The notes below the pieces were generated by a model. It was not told the origin of the DNA. It saw only the letters and a list, made by a program, of their open reading frames with translations, and made no database searches. 64,000 nucleotides of DNA from Lutraria lutraria (Eukaryota; Mollusca; Bivalvia; Venerida; Mactridae): contig OZ026844.1 of assembly GCA_964023205.1 (NCBI GenBank), positions 33,775,326 through 33,839,325 on the forward strand, given 5' to 3'. Each line of letters begins with the position of its first letter. Positions within the stretch are counted from its first letter, which is position 1. This document shows, piece by piece, positions 23,411-35,221 of this stretch. The position numbers and the translations under genes are program-made.

Positions 23411-23572
23411 ATGAATAAACTTCGAATACAGGCCACCCTGTGTATAAAGGCCATTCATTTTAAAACCATCAATTGATTATTTAGAACAAAATGACTTCCG
23501 AATAAAGGTCACCTGTTAATGAAGGCCACCTTTTATCTTTCCCAAAGTTTGCTTTCTTCACAGGTTTGACTG
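23411..23572. mobile_element. MITE, CAGTCAAACCTGTG family
   Basis: Ends in CACAGGTTTGACTGTA. The interior has GGCCACC, GATTATTTAGAACAAAATGA and AATAAAGG. The left terminus is worn (AATAAACTTCGAATACAGG). It lies about 200 bp from another copy in the same orientation. Confidence 0.65.
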
Positions 23573-23934
23573 TATCTACAAAAGGTTTTTAGTAGATAAA
23601 TCATAACCAATATATTATATACCTACGTGAAGTCAAACTAACCAGTGATCCTGGGTTTTGTAGTACCATCACTCTCAATATTGTTAAAGTTGGTGCATAT
23701 TTTGTATTGAAAACAAACCAAGGGTAACAATTTTTAACTAGTAGTATATTGATATTAATACAGTTATTAATAAGTATCAAAGACAATATTGAGATGACCT
23801 CGTTGTTCTTAATTTTATTCATTCATTTGAGTTTAACGCCGCTTATTTTTAACATTTTTTTATGTCATACAATTATACGGCGGTCGGTTCACTTTACCAG
23901 TTTGGACTGTATTCTAACCATCACTAACTTACTC

Positions 23935-24070
23935 TTCCAACAGATACTGGTAACCTCTCCACATGTGGAGGAAAATCGACACTTTTGTCTAATTTTCATG
24001 GAATGGTATGACCTGCTGCGATCAGTAAGCGAGCTCGGATCGCCGGGTTACTAATCCAACGCACTAACCA
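23935..24070 (-). mobile_element. tRNA-derived SINE (- strand)
   Basis: Read on the - strand, the head TGGTTAGTGCGTTGGATTAG ... GATCCGAGCTC gives pol III boxes. The following body (AGGTCATACCATTCCATGAA ... CACATGTGG) matches the SINE at 43615-43765. Confidence 0.6.
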
Positions 24071-24489
24071 TAAAAAAAGCATAGCAGTATCTTCGTAACT
24101 AAGTGGTCTTAACATTGAAAAGGCCATTAACTGTATACGAACGACTCAATATTGTAAATTATTAGAAATCTTCACTACAATCACTTTACTAATAGTTCTA
24201 ATTTGTGCTACTCTAAAATAGTTGTTTCAGCAAATGGTTTTCAATTAGTAAAAGCAAAGGCAATTAGCAAACGCCACAATTAACGTTCTTATTTATGTTC
24301 TTATCTTCATCCACGTTTAAAATTTTGAATTTTAAGTCCAAGGAACGCCTGTGCACATAATTGAAAATAATACTAGAACACCGGTGAACATTCCAAGACC
24401 CAGTCAGAGTAAAGCCATGTTTGGTAGAGACGAAACAAAGGAAATATCTTAACGTTCACATACGGTCAGAGACTAAAGTGAGGGAAAAT

Positions 24490-27400
24490 ATGAATCTTGA
24501 ACACGTGTTTGTTTGGATGATTCTATGTACACCGATTGTGTCAGGAAAAACAATAAGTACTTATTATAAAATGACATTCGGTAACACTGCGCCTTTAAAC
24601 ATGCAATGCTTGCTTCAAGACATGCGTTCCCAACAAAGTGTTGGCGTTCAAGTGTCAGATGTAGACCAAAGTTGCGAACTTCAACATTACACCTGGTTCG
24701 GGGAAGGAAAACCCACACAGGCAGGATACACATACATTGAGGTGTTTGAGTCCCAGCAAATCTTTGGAACGAACGTAAGAGTTACATATATATATATATA
24801 CATCAATTGTCTTTCTTAGTATTACTCAATTAATTAATTAATTAATTTGCTCACATCATGACTGTGATACTAGTCGTGCTAACGAAATGGAAGGCCATAT
24901 ATTTACTTTAGTCCGGAATAGACACAACGTTAAAACTACAAGGATGGATTTTCCAAACCAAATATATAATATTCAAAGATATTAATATATATTCACATCA
25001 TCCTTAATTAATCATAAGAATTTTACTATGATACGATCTACATTATGAATATCTTTGAAAAGTATAACGCAGGTCAGTTAAAAATTAACAATACTGCACA
25101 TAGATGAATATAAAAATATGATGCCTTTGTTTTTCGCTTCCGCGCTCTCACTGCGTTTCGCTCCGAAAAAAAGTTACAATTTTAACAATATAAATCGATT
25201 ACGACGTTTTGTTTCTATATCGAATACTGCAACACCAAGACCGCTGATTCAGTTAATTAATCTTTTTTATGAGGGCCCAAAACTGTATGTTTCTCTCACG
25301 AGTGCGTATATTTGCTCCATGAAGAATCCCACCAGGACAGTTGCCCCGCCCAATCTGAATCACACTCTTACACTAAAAGGGACTTGAAATTTATGATCAT
25401 AGGGAAGGTGGTCGCTGGATAACTACATCATTGTCATATTTCAGGAAAGAGATGAATATCTGGTTGAAGTGTTCAAGCCATTACCAATTGGTTCATACCA
25501 GACTACTCACTTGCTCGCGAACACCGATGCCCTGTAAGTATATACATTCTGAATCGATCGCCGATATTTTGCGTTAGCTTCTAGTGCAACCGGAATTCCT
25601 CGGCGTTTGTCCTAGGTGACGGGAATGACCGAGTAGTTACGGCTGGTTCTAGAGATAGCAATGGCCTGTGGGCACGATCGAACATGTTTCACATTTATCT
25701 ATTGCGCAATGATTAACTTGAAAGAAAAAAAGAAGAAACACTACCGCATGACTTTTTGTTTGATTTCAGAGTGCAAATGATAAATAATCCATTGCCTGCG
25801 TGTACGTTTGAATTAATGTAGCATACTCCAAAACTTTATTATTGTCTAATCAGTATAAACATCAATAAATAAAAAATACATCGTGTTTTGTTAATGGTCA
25901 ATTTTTTCATTTCGTTTGGCCTTATCCAATGTTTATAGTAAACTTTTGTACATGCGCTCTTTAAATTTTGAGAAAATAAAAACATGATCAGTATATTATA
26001 GAAGAGATTAAATAGATAATCAACTATGTCTGGCTGTATTCAAGACCAGATGTCTTCTGAACAGATCATGATAAAATTCTTGAATTGCTTCGGCGTAAAA
26101 AGTAAAATAAGTCATGTTTCTGGTTACCTTCTCTACCCCCCCCCCGGGACCCTAAACTTTTCTCAAGCCCGAGAAACAGAAATCCTCTTTCTCATGCCCC
26201 AGTCGACCTACTTACTCAGTTTTTAAATCTTGTAGCCAGAAATAAACAATGTTTAGCCCTTATTTATGACTTGTTTGATAATTATATTCTTTTTTATAGT
26301 TTTTCCATAGCCGTGTTTAACAGAGAAACATTGTGTAAAATGAGTATCTTCAGCCCCCCTCCATTGATAACGTACAGTGAAATGGAAATTCTGTACCGAC
26401 CTTCGATGTCGTATTCAATCGAAATTAATCTTGGTGACGTGTTGGAAACGGAGGTTGAAATTAATGTAAGGAATGCAACGGTAAGTTTAAAAGCGCGCAT
26501 AGCAATACCATTATCCTAATATTTTATTGAGAAATATACTACAGAAAAACCCCGATTATTCCACAATCTGAGATCTTTTTGTCCCATTATATTCGGGAAC
26601 AAAATGCTATTTTGTTGTAGAATTAAAATTTGGTGTATTTTCCATGCCATATTACCAAAATATAATCATTCATATATATAAATTCACAGGCAACTGTATC
26701 ATGAATAGATTATAAAAATATGAAAAAAAAAATCTAATCATAGAACGATTGATTGATAGATTAAGCTTTGTTCGGTAACGTAATTCACGTTCACTACTAA
26801 TTCATTGAATCTGAAGTATCAATTATCGTAAACTATGATACTAAAACCTGGCGGAACGGAAATTTGAACAGAATTGAGAGTTACATGGTTTAACTTTTTT
26901 TATTTGTTGTTGCGTGATGCCTACAGTAAGTCCGTTTTAGCAAGAGTGTGGTACCTACTACCAACACGGTATGGTAAACTACTTTTGATTTCGTGATATA
27001 CATATGTCAGTGATGTATGAACAAATATTTTATAGGCTTTCTGATATTTTATTTTATTCTTGATCAACATGCAAAATTTCATGCAATTCCATTAAATAAA
27101 TTATAATCCTTTTTTTCAGTTGAAGTAAAGAGACTAAATATTCTTCCGAAATAGGTCATTTTTAAGAAAATTGGCATTTGTTAACGTAAAGAAGAAAAAA
27201 ATGCAAAACCACTCAATTATCTGCCCTTGAATTGACATGAAGTCAGCCAAACATTCAAATTCAAGGACAGATAACTCAAAAACGAGTTCGCCAACCCCCA
27301 ATTTTTTCCGCTTAAAATGTTTCTGTTATCATATGCTATGATCATGCCAAGTTTAAAAAAATCATGAAAGAGTTTGAAAATCATTTTTCCTATACTGTAA

Positions 27401-28004
27401 TGGAAACTGCAGCAAACATCTATAAAGCGGTAACGTAATTCACTAGAATATATGGGACAAGTGTATTTCATCTTAAAATTTTGTAATAGTTATAGATATC
27501 ATGAAATGCTTTTCTGATATACATGGGTCATATTTGTATAAATTTAACACGTGTATCTGTCGTCTATGTAATACAGCATGAACACTTTTACCCAGTAAGT
27601 GGGACAGGTATTTTTCCTAGTATTGTTGTGTTTGACATGCAGAAATAACTGTACTAACATGCATGGAAATTAAAAGCGTACGCGCATATTTTGATCGGAC
27701 CGTTCATGAAATACAGCAATAAGTTTGGAAATAAAGGGATATTTCACGTCCACCGTGAGATCGATGTGACACTATTAGATATCTTTATTTGTTCAACTTA
27801 ACATGCACGATTTGGCTGTAAAGTGTATTTTATTTAAGACTCTGCATCACTATGTTTTAATAATTGTTTTCTTTTAAGGCTACGATGATACCCTACGAAA
27901 ATGCCACACAAAATACCGCCTGGGTTAACACAGGAGACACATTTGTTTACGAAGGCAGTGAGTCTCCAGTTATTAAGTGGATAAAATACAGCAAAAAGAT
28001 GTAG
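24490..28004 (+). CDS. Secreted protein of unknown family
   Basis: Coding exons 24490-24774, 25445-25533, 26300-26480 and 27879-28004 have GT-AG borders and matching phases (0, 2, 0). They give 681 nt and 226 aa, stop TAG. The ATG at 24490 opens a typical signal peptide (hydrophobic VFVWMILCTPIVSG, residues 6-19). A frame open upstream to 24421 has no earlier ATG. Mature features: few cysteines, the stretch YTYIEVFESQQIF, an ERDEYLVEVFKPLPIGSY segment, and Asn-X-Ser/Thr sites near the C-terminus (RNAT, ENAT). No membrane span follows the signal. Exon 3 has a second possible donor 15 nt upstream (GTAAGG after 26465) that would drop INVRN-region codons in frame. I do not recognise the family. 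Secretion to the extracellular space or lumen is inferred from the signal only. Confidence 0.65.
24785..24850. repeat. Microsatellites (AT)n and (TTAA)n
   Basis: ATATATATATATA at about 24788-24800 and TTAATTAATTAATTAATTAA at about 24828-24847, just inside intron 1 of the secreted-protein gene. Confidence 0.8.
26540..26620 (+). repeat. Solitary pogo-type terminal sequence
   Basis: ACAGAAAAACCCCGATTATT and CATTATATTCGGGAAC resemble the left end of the pogo element at 51312 (ACAGTAAAACCCCGATTATC). No opposing end was seen nearby, so this is a fragment in intron 3 of the secreted-protein gene. Confidence 0.45.
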
Positions 28005-28220
28005 GCATCGATAGGTGGATTCTAACCTACCGAAAAAACTCAGCATTTTTTAAGCAGCAATTTTCTCTCTACTAGTTTCAATTCATGATATTTCCACATG
28101 TACCTGATTTTGAAAAAAAGCTTTTTCTGTCAATCTTAAAAAGTATTTCAACTTTTTGCTTGGTAATTCGGTTTAAAATCATTTTTAAGAAAAAGTAATT
28201 TTGGACGTTTGGGGGCAAAT

Positions 28221-28226
28221 AATAAA
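28221..28226 (+). terminator. Candidate poly(A) signal of the secreted-protein gene
   Basis: AATAAA lies 217 nt after the stop codon. It is the nearest canonical signal downstream of exon 4. Confidence 0.5.
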
Positions 28227-28389
28227 GCTCTCTGTATGTTTCATAGTTCCATTGTCATTTGCCATCCGAAGTTGTCCCTTTTGCTACAAAAAGGATCAAT
28301 ACGTTCGGCAGACTATCAGGAACGATAACAATGAATATTGTAACATCATTCGACCAAGACCTTTTTGATAGCTAAAACTATAGAGTTTT

Positions 28390-28570
28390 TTAAAACTGAA
28401 CGACAGTTCAGCTTTCCATAGCCGTCACTCTCTCGGCGCGCATGATTTTTGATGCGGACGAAAGTAATTGTTCTACTTTTTCACCCGCCATGCAATTGTT
28501 CAACTAGTTCCCGTTTCATGTTGCAGTGTAAATCTTAGTAACTTCAGTTTCCATGAGTAATTACAGTACT
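28390..28570 (+). repeat. Interspersed repeat shared with 47569-47750
   Basis: Both copies carry GTTCAGCTTTCCATAGC.GTCACTC, ATGC.GAC..AAGTAAT, CAATTGTT.AACT.GTTCCC, GTTGCAGTGTAAATCT and CAGTTTCCATGAGTA...AGTACTTTGATT in the same order over about 180 bp. The high similarity of an untranslated-looking block suggests two copies of a mobile or regulatory element. Confidence 0.6.
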
Positions 28571-29768
28571 TTGATTGTGGCTTAATTCGCATCCCAGAAA
28601 AATATCAAGTATTTTAGCGAATGTTTCTTACCCATCTGCTAGTCGCCTCTAGGAACATTCTACACCAAGGCCACACTGTATCGCACTTGATATTATACTA
28701 ACGTTACCAAGGTTCACAAAACATGGTACATAAATAATTAATAGCCTAAATAAAACTACATGTACCCGCAGAGACATATATATGGATAATAAAAACATGT
28801 TTTCCATGTCTCGGATGTACAATACCTGATTGCAGACAACAAATGTATAGTATACATGTATATTCCTTTGACCTTTTATCGTCTATGTTCACTAAGATGA
28901 AAGTGCATGTAGACAAATTAACATACCTGTATATCCTGATATATCTAACTGACGTATATATAACCATCATTTAGTTGTTGCTGTTGTTATTTGCTGATGT
29001 TGTTTATACCCACGAAGCCCACGAAGAAATGAATAACTTAACCGTTGAAATCCATGAACACAAAAAATGAATCAAAACACAATAGAAGTCATTGTTTCAA
29101 AAATACACTATTCTGTTGTACATAAATCATTATTCGGCAAATGTTAGCATATTTTTCCATGCTCTGACATTTCGGGATCTGAACATTTACTTACACACAC
29201 CCAATGAAAAAAGTGGTCATGCCAGTATAGCAATGAAATTATGATCCTCTAGCTCTCACAAGGGAATATTTTGTTATTGTAGTAATTATATTGAAAATTC
29301 ATCGTAATGTTTGTAAAATTTTACAAGAATAGTATACAAAGATTATTATATTTTATCAGGTAGTTTCACTGACCAAATAAAGCTACCTGATATTGTGTAT
29401 AGATCAAATTAATTTTTTTGCTTTTAGAATTTTGTTATACAGTTGTATATGTTTGACCATGTATATGACTGTGTATATGAATACTATGCAGAAATTCTAC
29501 AATGAACTATTTGACAATGCAATGCGTCACCATATAATTAATGTGCTTATCTTCACTTTTCATACTTGTCTTTTTAATCCTAATGTAAATTAGCCTATGG
29601 TAGGTCACGCAAATCAGCAGTATTACGTGGAATGCAGGTTTATAAACACAGAGCGACGGTCACTGGGTGTGTTAAACTGCGTAAGTCGAGAATTGAACCA
29701 TGAACAATATTTCACGTGCTTGGCTTTGTTTTCTTTACAGCAATGTATATTTGTTGATGTTGTACCTA

Positions 29769-29924
29769 CGGTCAAACCTGTGATAGTGGTCACCTCCGAA
29801 TAAAGGACACCCTGTGAATAAAAGCCTTTCTTTTGAAAACCACCATTGATTACTTAGAACGAAATGATCAGTGAATAAGGGCCACCTGTCAATAAAAGCC
29901 ACATTTTGTTCACAGGTTTGACTG
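29769..29924. mobile_element. MITE, CAGTCAAACCTGTG family
   Basis: The left end CGGTCAAACCTGTG and right end CACAGGTTTGACTGTA are inverted. The interior contains GAATAAAGGACACC, GATTACTTAGAACGAAATGA and GGCCACCTGTCAATAAAAG. Confidence 0.75.
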
Positions 29925-30384
29925 TATTTATGAATGTGTGAATCAGGGGTAACCCTGATATATTGTATATGTTTTAAGAGTATCACTTTCATTTGACAAT
30001 ATGTATACACATTATTCATGTGACCGATTTAAAGCTGTTTTTTAACGTTTGTAAGATACGATCTTATTAAATATAAGTATGAGGCTTGATCCATATTTTG
30101 CCAGTACTTGGTAATAGTTAGATCAATTAAGACAGTTCATAAAACTATACCTGCTGGTGTCATAGGCCAGCTTACACCCCAACTAGAACTAGTATTGTTC
30201 ATACTTTAAAGTAGATAAGAACCATACTAAAATTTGTTGTTTCTGAGATTATATTAAAGGTCACTGTAAGATTGGTGACCAAACTCATACATGTATATCC
30301 TTGTGTTACAGAATATCTACTTCTACGAGTACATGTAATTTATTCATTTAAATTCATTTGTTAATTACATTTATTTTGTATTTA

Positions 30385-30640
30385 TCTGTTGTTTAACTGC
30401 CCAAATCAAATGCAATGGTCATTTCAGAGCCGTACGTTACAGATAAAGGAGATAAGAAACAGGAGAACCAGGCATTTACTAGCATAATCCGTACACTTAT
30501 TTCAAATAGTTTTTCCTGGCTGTTATAAAACACCGATACCTCACCCCCTTCTCATGATTTTCTTAACGCAGTACTTGGCTCAGTACGTGGGATGAGGACA
30601 CTTAAAAAGCATCCCTGAAATACAGAAAGGTAGAGATTCG
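30385..30640 (+). repeat. Second copy of the 11209-11500 repeat
   Basis: Matches the copy in mucolipin intron 3 over GTTGTTTAA, TCAGAGCCG, AATAGTTTTTCCTGGC, GCAGTACTTGGCTCAGTA and TTAAAAAGCATCCCTGAAA. Confidence 0.6.
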
Positions 30641-31227
30641 AGCCAACAACTTTTCAGTTAAGAGTCCAGCTCATTACCACTTCAATCACCCATTTTAAAT
30701 CTTGAATTGGGAAGTCAGTCTCTAAGGCTGGTTTCTAGGATTGTCTAGAAACTGCTATTTTGGATTAGTCTTCTATATATTATCCTTTCTCATCTGCGAC
30801 ATTCAGAAATCCATTTACAAATGTCTAAAGTACCTTTATCAATGCAATCTTAATGCTGGAGTTCTTGTCAATATTAATACAAGCGCATGTATCAAGCAAG
30901 CAATTTACATTTATTAACCTAAGTACTGTATGCATGATTATTGATGTAAATGAAAACAAGTTCACAATTTTAATGATTTGCCTGGCTTTATGTTATATGT
31001 ATTTCAAGTGTGTCAATGTTGTTGAAAATAAAAATACAATGAATGTGTTGTTTGTTTTAAATATCATGATGACTGAGGGTAACTTAACAAACATTTAATC
31101 CTATGAATTTATGATGGCTTTAAGTCTTGGAGTACAGCAGACCATGGCAAGATATAAACATTATTTTCACCAAGGAATTGTATTGTTACTCATATATGCA
31201 TTGAGCGAGACCTTGCATTGTCAAATA

Positions 31228-31450
31228 CCAGGCCCAGAGGTTATATAACCTGAGATCGGTCTCCAAGCTCAAATCTAGTATTTTAATAATCCTGAGTTAA
31301 TTACAATCAGACAATAATGTTGCTACTGTCACATTAGCCTGACAACAGAATTGATCTGAATAATGTATTTAAACATTAATCTGCTTCTATCTTTTCAACC
31401 ACAATATTTTGAGATTGGTATTGAGTTTTGAGCTTGGTTCTCGGGTATAA
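31228..31450. mobile_element. Palindromic-end MITE, CAGGCCCAGAGGTTATA family
   Basis: The left arm CCAGGCCCAGAGGTTATATA...GAGATCGGTCTCCAAGCTCAAATCT is answered at the right by GTATTGAGTTTTGAGCTTGGTTCTCGG. The centre is AT-rich with ACAATCAGACAATAAT. Further copies are at 34909-35184 and 50631-50884, with a partial body at about 32390-32450. Confidence 0.6.
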
Positions 31451-32439
31451 TAACTTTTGGGCAAGATCGGATATTTTGAATCAACAGCATCATTGTATTC
31501 TTTAAAACATTGATTTAACCTTGGACTTAGATGTCCAGATCATTATCAAATAAAGACCAAATCTTACTGTCTCCCAAATACAACAGTTGACACATCTTTC
31601 ATTACTATATGACTGACAGTGAGCCGGAACTCATTGGATAACACAACAGAATCCCACCATGAAATGCAAATAATATTTTGCCCATTAAAGTCTAGCAGAT
31701 TAATGACAAGCAGGTAAAGTCTGTCCAGTACATGGACAATGAGCATGAATAGGGAACATAGTTCTAACCAATTTATGTTTGCCGAGAGGGGCAATAACAC
31801 TGTAAAACTGAGCTTACCAGAACTAACCTATCCTCCTCCATTCAATAAGCAATCACCATAATAATAAAGACAATTATTGTATAATCGTTCACAACAATTC
31901 AAACAATTGCCTAGGACAGCAGTGCAGTGGGCAAATGTTGAAATTCATTGAGTATGTGCCAGAATATATTTTGTAAATTCGACTCCTAAAAATAGTTCAA
32001 ATTGAAACTTCAACAAATTTTTTTGGTCAATCAGTACAACATTCTACTGAGAAAAATGAGTTAATTCAAGAAATCAAACTTCTTGGGTAAATCAGTACAG
32101 TATTTTACTGAGAGAGCTTACTACACATCTTAAATATCTAAATTAAACTGTTGCTGCAAGTCCCAAAATTAATGGTGGTTCAATGAAAAGAAAGAATACA
32201 AATGATATAGCAATACTTTAATACGTAACATGCATTATTAAAATACTTAACAACTTTGATTAGTTCAAGATAATTTATTCAAGGCTACATTAATAAACTA
32301 TTGACAAATACATGACAAAAAATGTACATAAAATACTACATTTTACTAACATCTTAAGTAACTTTGTTCAGGCACCTTGCTGATGAAAACTGAGAAGTTT
32401 CCTGGCAGAAATCTCAATGTCACTCTCGAAGTATTGTTG

Positions 32440-32560
32440 TTGAAAAGATATTGCAGTTTGATATATTATGTACATGTATATATGTTTTTTTTGTATGTAT
32501 ATTCTGTAATTATGTTATAACAATGTACAAGTTAATAAAGTATATGTTCTGTTCTTTTCT
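32440..32560 (+). mobile_element. LINE 3'-end fragment
   Basis: GTACATGTATATA ... GTTAATAAAGTATATGTTCTGTTCTTTTCTGATAC resembles the terminal part of the LINE at 2620-4850, including ATATGTTCTGTTCT. This would be a heavily 5'-truncated copy. Confidence 0.45.
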
Positions 32561-33171
32561 GATACACAGAACAAATATGCTGACAGACATATGTGTTATA
32601 AAATCATCATCGTTTTAACAGACATAAGATTTTTGGGTCAGGAATTATGCCTAAGTTCTTCAAGGACTATTATTATATTCAGAGGTTAATTTGATTGCCT
32701 GTATCAACTAATATGAGCTGAAGATGCATTTCATCCCAATTTTCCAGAGATGGCCTTTAACTCCAGTTTAACTATACTTTATAATGTAGGTATTTATGAA
32801 ATACAGTAAACCTTATTTAATGCCCATCTCCAAGTAAATACTATCTTGTTATAACACTTACTTAGTTTAATTAGCAGTAAGCTAAAATCTCCTTATTAGT
32901 ACAGTGCTAAGTCTCTTTATCATCATAAAATACATATCAGTAAGAAAATAACAATAATGAATCAAATATCTATAAGAAAAGTACACCTAAGGTACATGTA
33001 CAGAGATACATACATCAAATTCTCAGTCAATCATGCTGTAGTATACATGTATATAAATACATGTAACTATTGTTTAAAAATAAACAGAGAGAAAAAATAA
33101 AATTGCATTGTCAATATTGTTAGATAAAATAAGTCATGTGATTTACAAACATTAACATAAAATAGGTGAAT

Positions 33172-33360
33172 ATGACAGGTCTCTATCCTGAGGGGAGGGA
33201 ATTTGTTGCCATGGTGCCAAATGATGTTTTCAAGGCCAGAAATATGAAAAGAAAGCCATTTAACAGTAGTATGAATGGTCAGATATGGGTACCGGTAAAT
33301 TCACTAACAACGATGAGGCATCAACATTTAAGAAGAATGGGATACCCCACAGGTACTTGA
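33172..33360 (+). CDS. Orphan open frame, possible terminal exon, unknown product
   Basis: The frame reads MTGLYPEGREFVAMVPNDVF (to about residue 20) and ends MRHQHLRRMGYPTGT, stop TGA. Its base composition is less AT-rich than its surroundings and its amino-acid mix looks natural. An AG immediately precedes the in-frame GTG at 33166, so it could be a last exon, but the pyrimidine tract is poor. A possible donor (ACCG|GTAAAT, about 33294) exists inside. No partner exon was found. Small basic proteins of this look occur among ciliary or sperm microtubule proteins, but that is only an impression. Confidence 0.25.
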   Translation: MTGLYPEGREFVAMVPNDVFKARNMKRKPFNSSMNGQIWVPVNSLTTMRHQHLRRMGYPTGT

Positions 33361-33814
33361 CACAAAATCCAATTTTGGCTGCAAAACTACTTGTACCTAG
33401 TTATACCTACCCCTTTCTTACATAGAACCCTCAGATTTTCTGAATAGACATACACACTCATTAAATGCTTCCATGATCATAAAATCTCTGAATTCAGCAG
33501 AACAGCAAAAAATGACACCAATGATAAAAATATGAAATCAGTAAATATCTATAACACAATACATGTTTCCCAAAGCTAGTATGTATTAGCAATGTTAAAT
33601 TTTTTTTTTCATGCATAAATATGCAAAAAAAAGGAAAACAAAATATGATCAAAACGAAACCAGAGTCTTAAACAACTTATTCAACAAAATCACAGAAAAA
33701 TTTGCTTGTTACTTTTTTTACCACAGACATAAAGGCACTATCAATATAATAAAGCACATAATTAATAAAACAACATATCATCACCATCAGATAGGCTAGA
33801 AAATTTCTTAGTGA

Positions 33815-33945
33815 CGGTTATTTGACCAAACAAATAGGGAAGAAAAATACAAAATAACGGTAACTTTACCTAACAAATTGGGAAGAAAAATACATAATAA
33901 AGGTTGACCTAACCAATTGGGAAGAAAAAAATATGTAGGTAGATT
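33815..33945. repeat. Short tandem repeat, about 42-45 bp x 3
   Basis: AACAAAT(A/T)GGGAAGAAAAATAC is repeated at about 33828, 33876 and 33913 with intervening GGT(A/T)ACTTTACCTAAC-like spacers. Confidence 0.6.
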
Positions 33946-34299
33946 GCAAAACCTATCTTGACTTCTTTCTAAACATACCTTTGACACTATGGAACTATGA
34001 TTCAGACCCAAATATTTTCATACTTAGGATTTTGCAGTCAAAAACTTTAGGGTCCATGCAAAAAATAGGGGCCGGTCATATAACTTTACAAACAACAATT
34101 TATTTATCTGGCCTAGCACTTTTATCACATAGATGGTCTTTATCAACAGTCAGCACAAAGAGAAATTATTTCTATTTCTTACTGGGATATGCACAGTAAG
34201 GACTATTTGGCACCTTTACCAGCTTTTACCATGAAGGAACACCCAAGTCATACACCTGGATATACTAGCTGTACTAGTTCCCAACATAAGAAATTTGGT

Positions 34300-34352
34300 C
34301 CCTGGTGAAATTTGAACTCACAGCCGTTAGAGGCTGGTGATTACAAGTGCTC
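34300..34352 (-). mobile_element. tRNA-like SINE head (- strand)
   Basis: On the - strand GGAGCACTTGTAATCACCAG is followed by CTGTGAGTTCAAATTTCACC, a B-box-like motif. It is short and degenerate. Confidence 0.35.
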
Positions 34353-34908
34353 CAATTTCAAGGGAGATAATCAATGCATGATTATTATCAGACATACATT
34401 AGTATCTGTTTAAAGAAAACAAGTGGATTCCCTAATTCGTCAATGCAAAGGGAAAGAATCCTACTAAATCCCTAAAACTAAAGTGATTACAATGGGAAAC
34501 ATTTCTTTCAAATCAATGCAATAGAAATATGCATATATTACCATTATGATGTTATTGTCCCTGGAATAAAAAGCCAAATATTTCTTAAACTTTGAATATT
34601 AAACACAGACAAAACTACATGTAAGAAAAAATTATTAGATAATATCATATGTTAAAATAAATATGACAAACAAAGTTAATAAAACTTGATTAACAAACTA
34701 TAGGTTTAAAAAATAACATAAACATACACAAAAGTCCTTATACATTCACAAAAAATACACTGTCATAATATAAAGTATTAAATATCAATGTCTATATTGA
34801 ATACTAAATCGTCATGTATATCTTAACAAAATGTACTTAATACTTTCCTACATATCATTATAAAAAAATTCATGAAAACTTCACAATTATAAAGCAAAAA
34901 GTATCTAC

Positions 34909-35184
34909 CAGGGTAGGAGGCTATAAATCTTGAGATCAGTCTCCTCACTCAAATCTCAATTTTGTTTTCAAGTTAATTGTGATAATTTTATACAACAAAA
35001 AATCTTTATATAAACCAATGCATTAAAAAGTTACTTATGCATACAGGAAACAAGTAAATTGGTCTGATGAAGGTGAGATTGTCAATGAGAATTGTGCTCA
35101 GAAGCAGATCTCAAGTTTTATCAGCTCTGAACCTTATTACTAATCTCAGAGACTGTTCTCAAGCTATATAACCCCAGGGCCAGG
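34909..35184. mobile_element. Palindromic-end MITE, CAGGCCCAGAGGTTATA family
   Basis: The left end CCAGGGTAGGAGGCTATAAA..TTGAGATCAGTCTCC and the right end ACTGTTCTCAAGCTATATAACCCCAGGGCCAGG are inverted. It ends about 40 bp past the SSUH2-like stop codon, so it may form part of that gene's 3' UTR. Confidence 0.65.
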
Positions 35185-35221
35185 TATATAATGCTTCAAA
35201 AACAAGGGCCACAACTCTGAT

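Larger units (their letters stand above)
22330..23930. other. Intergenic, no gene seen; two MITEs
   Basis: Between the mucolipin and secreted-protein genes only repeats are visible: two neighbouring copies of the CAGTCAAACCTGTG family. No frame over about 75 codons has coding character. Confidence 0.5.
28010..35200. other. Gene-poor interval with repeats
   Basis: Seven kilobases between two convergent genes. Several repeats (entered separately) and one orphan frame at 33172-33360 are visible. The remaining short frames lack coding character. Confidence 0.5.

Noticed and set aside
23749..24054. 101-codon + strand frame
   Set aside because: Low-complexity hydrophobic translation that runs through a - strand SINE. 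No splice or motif support.
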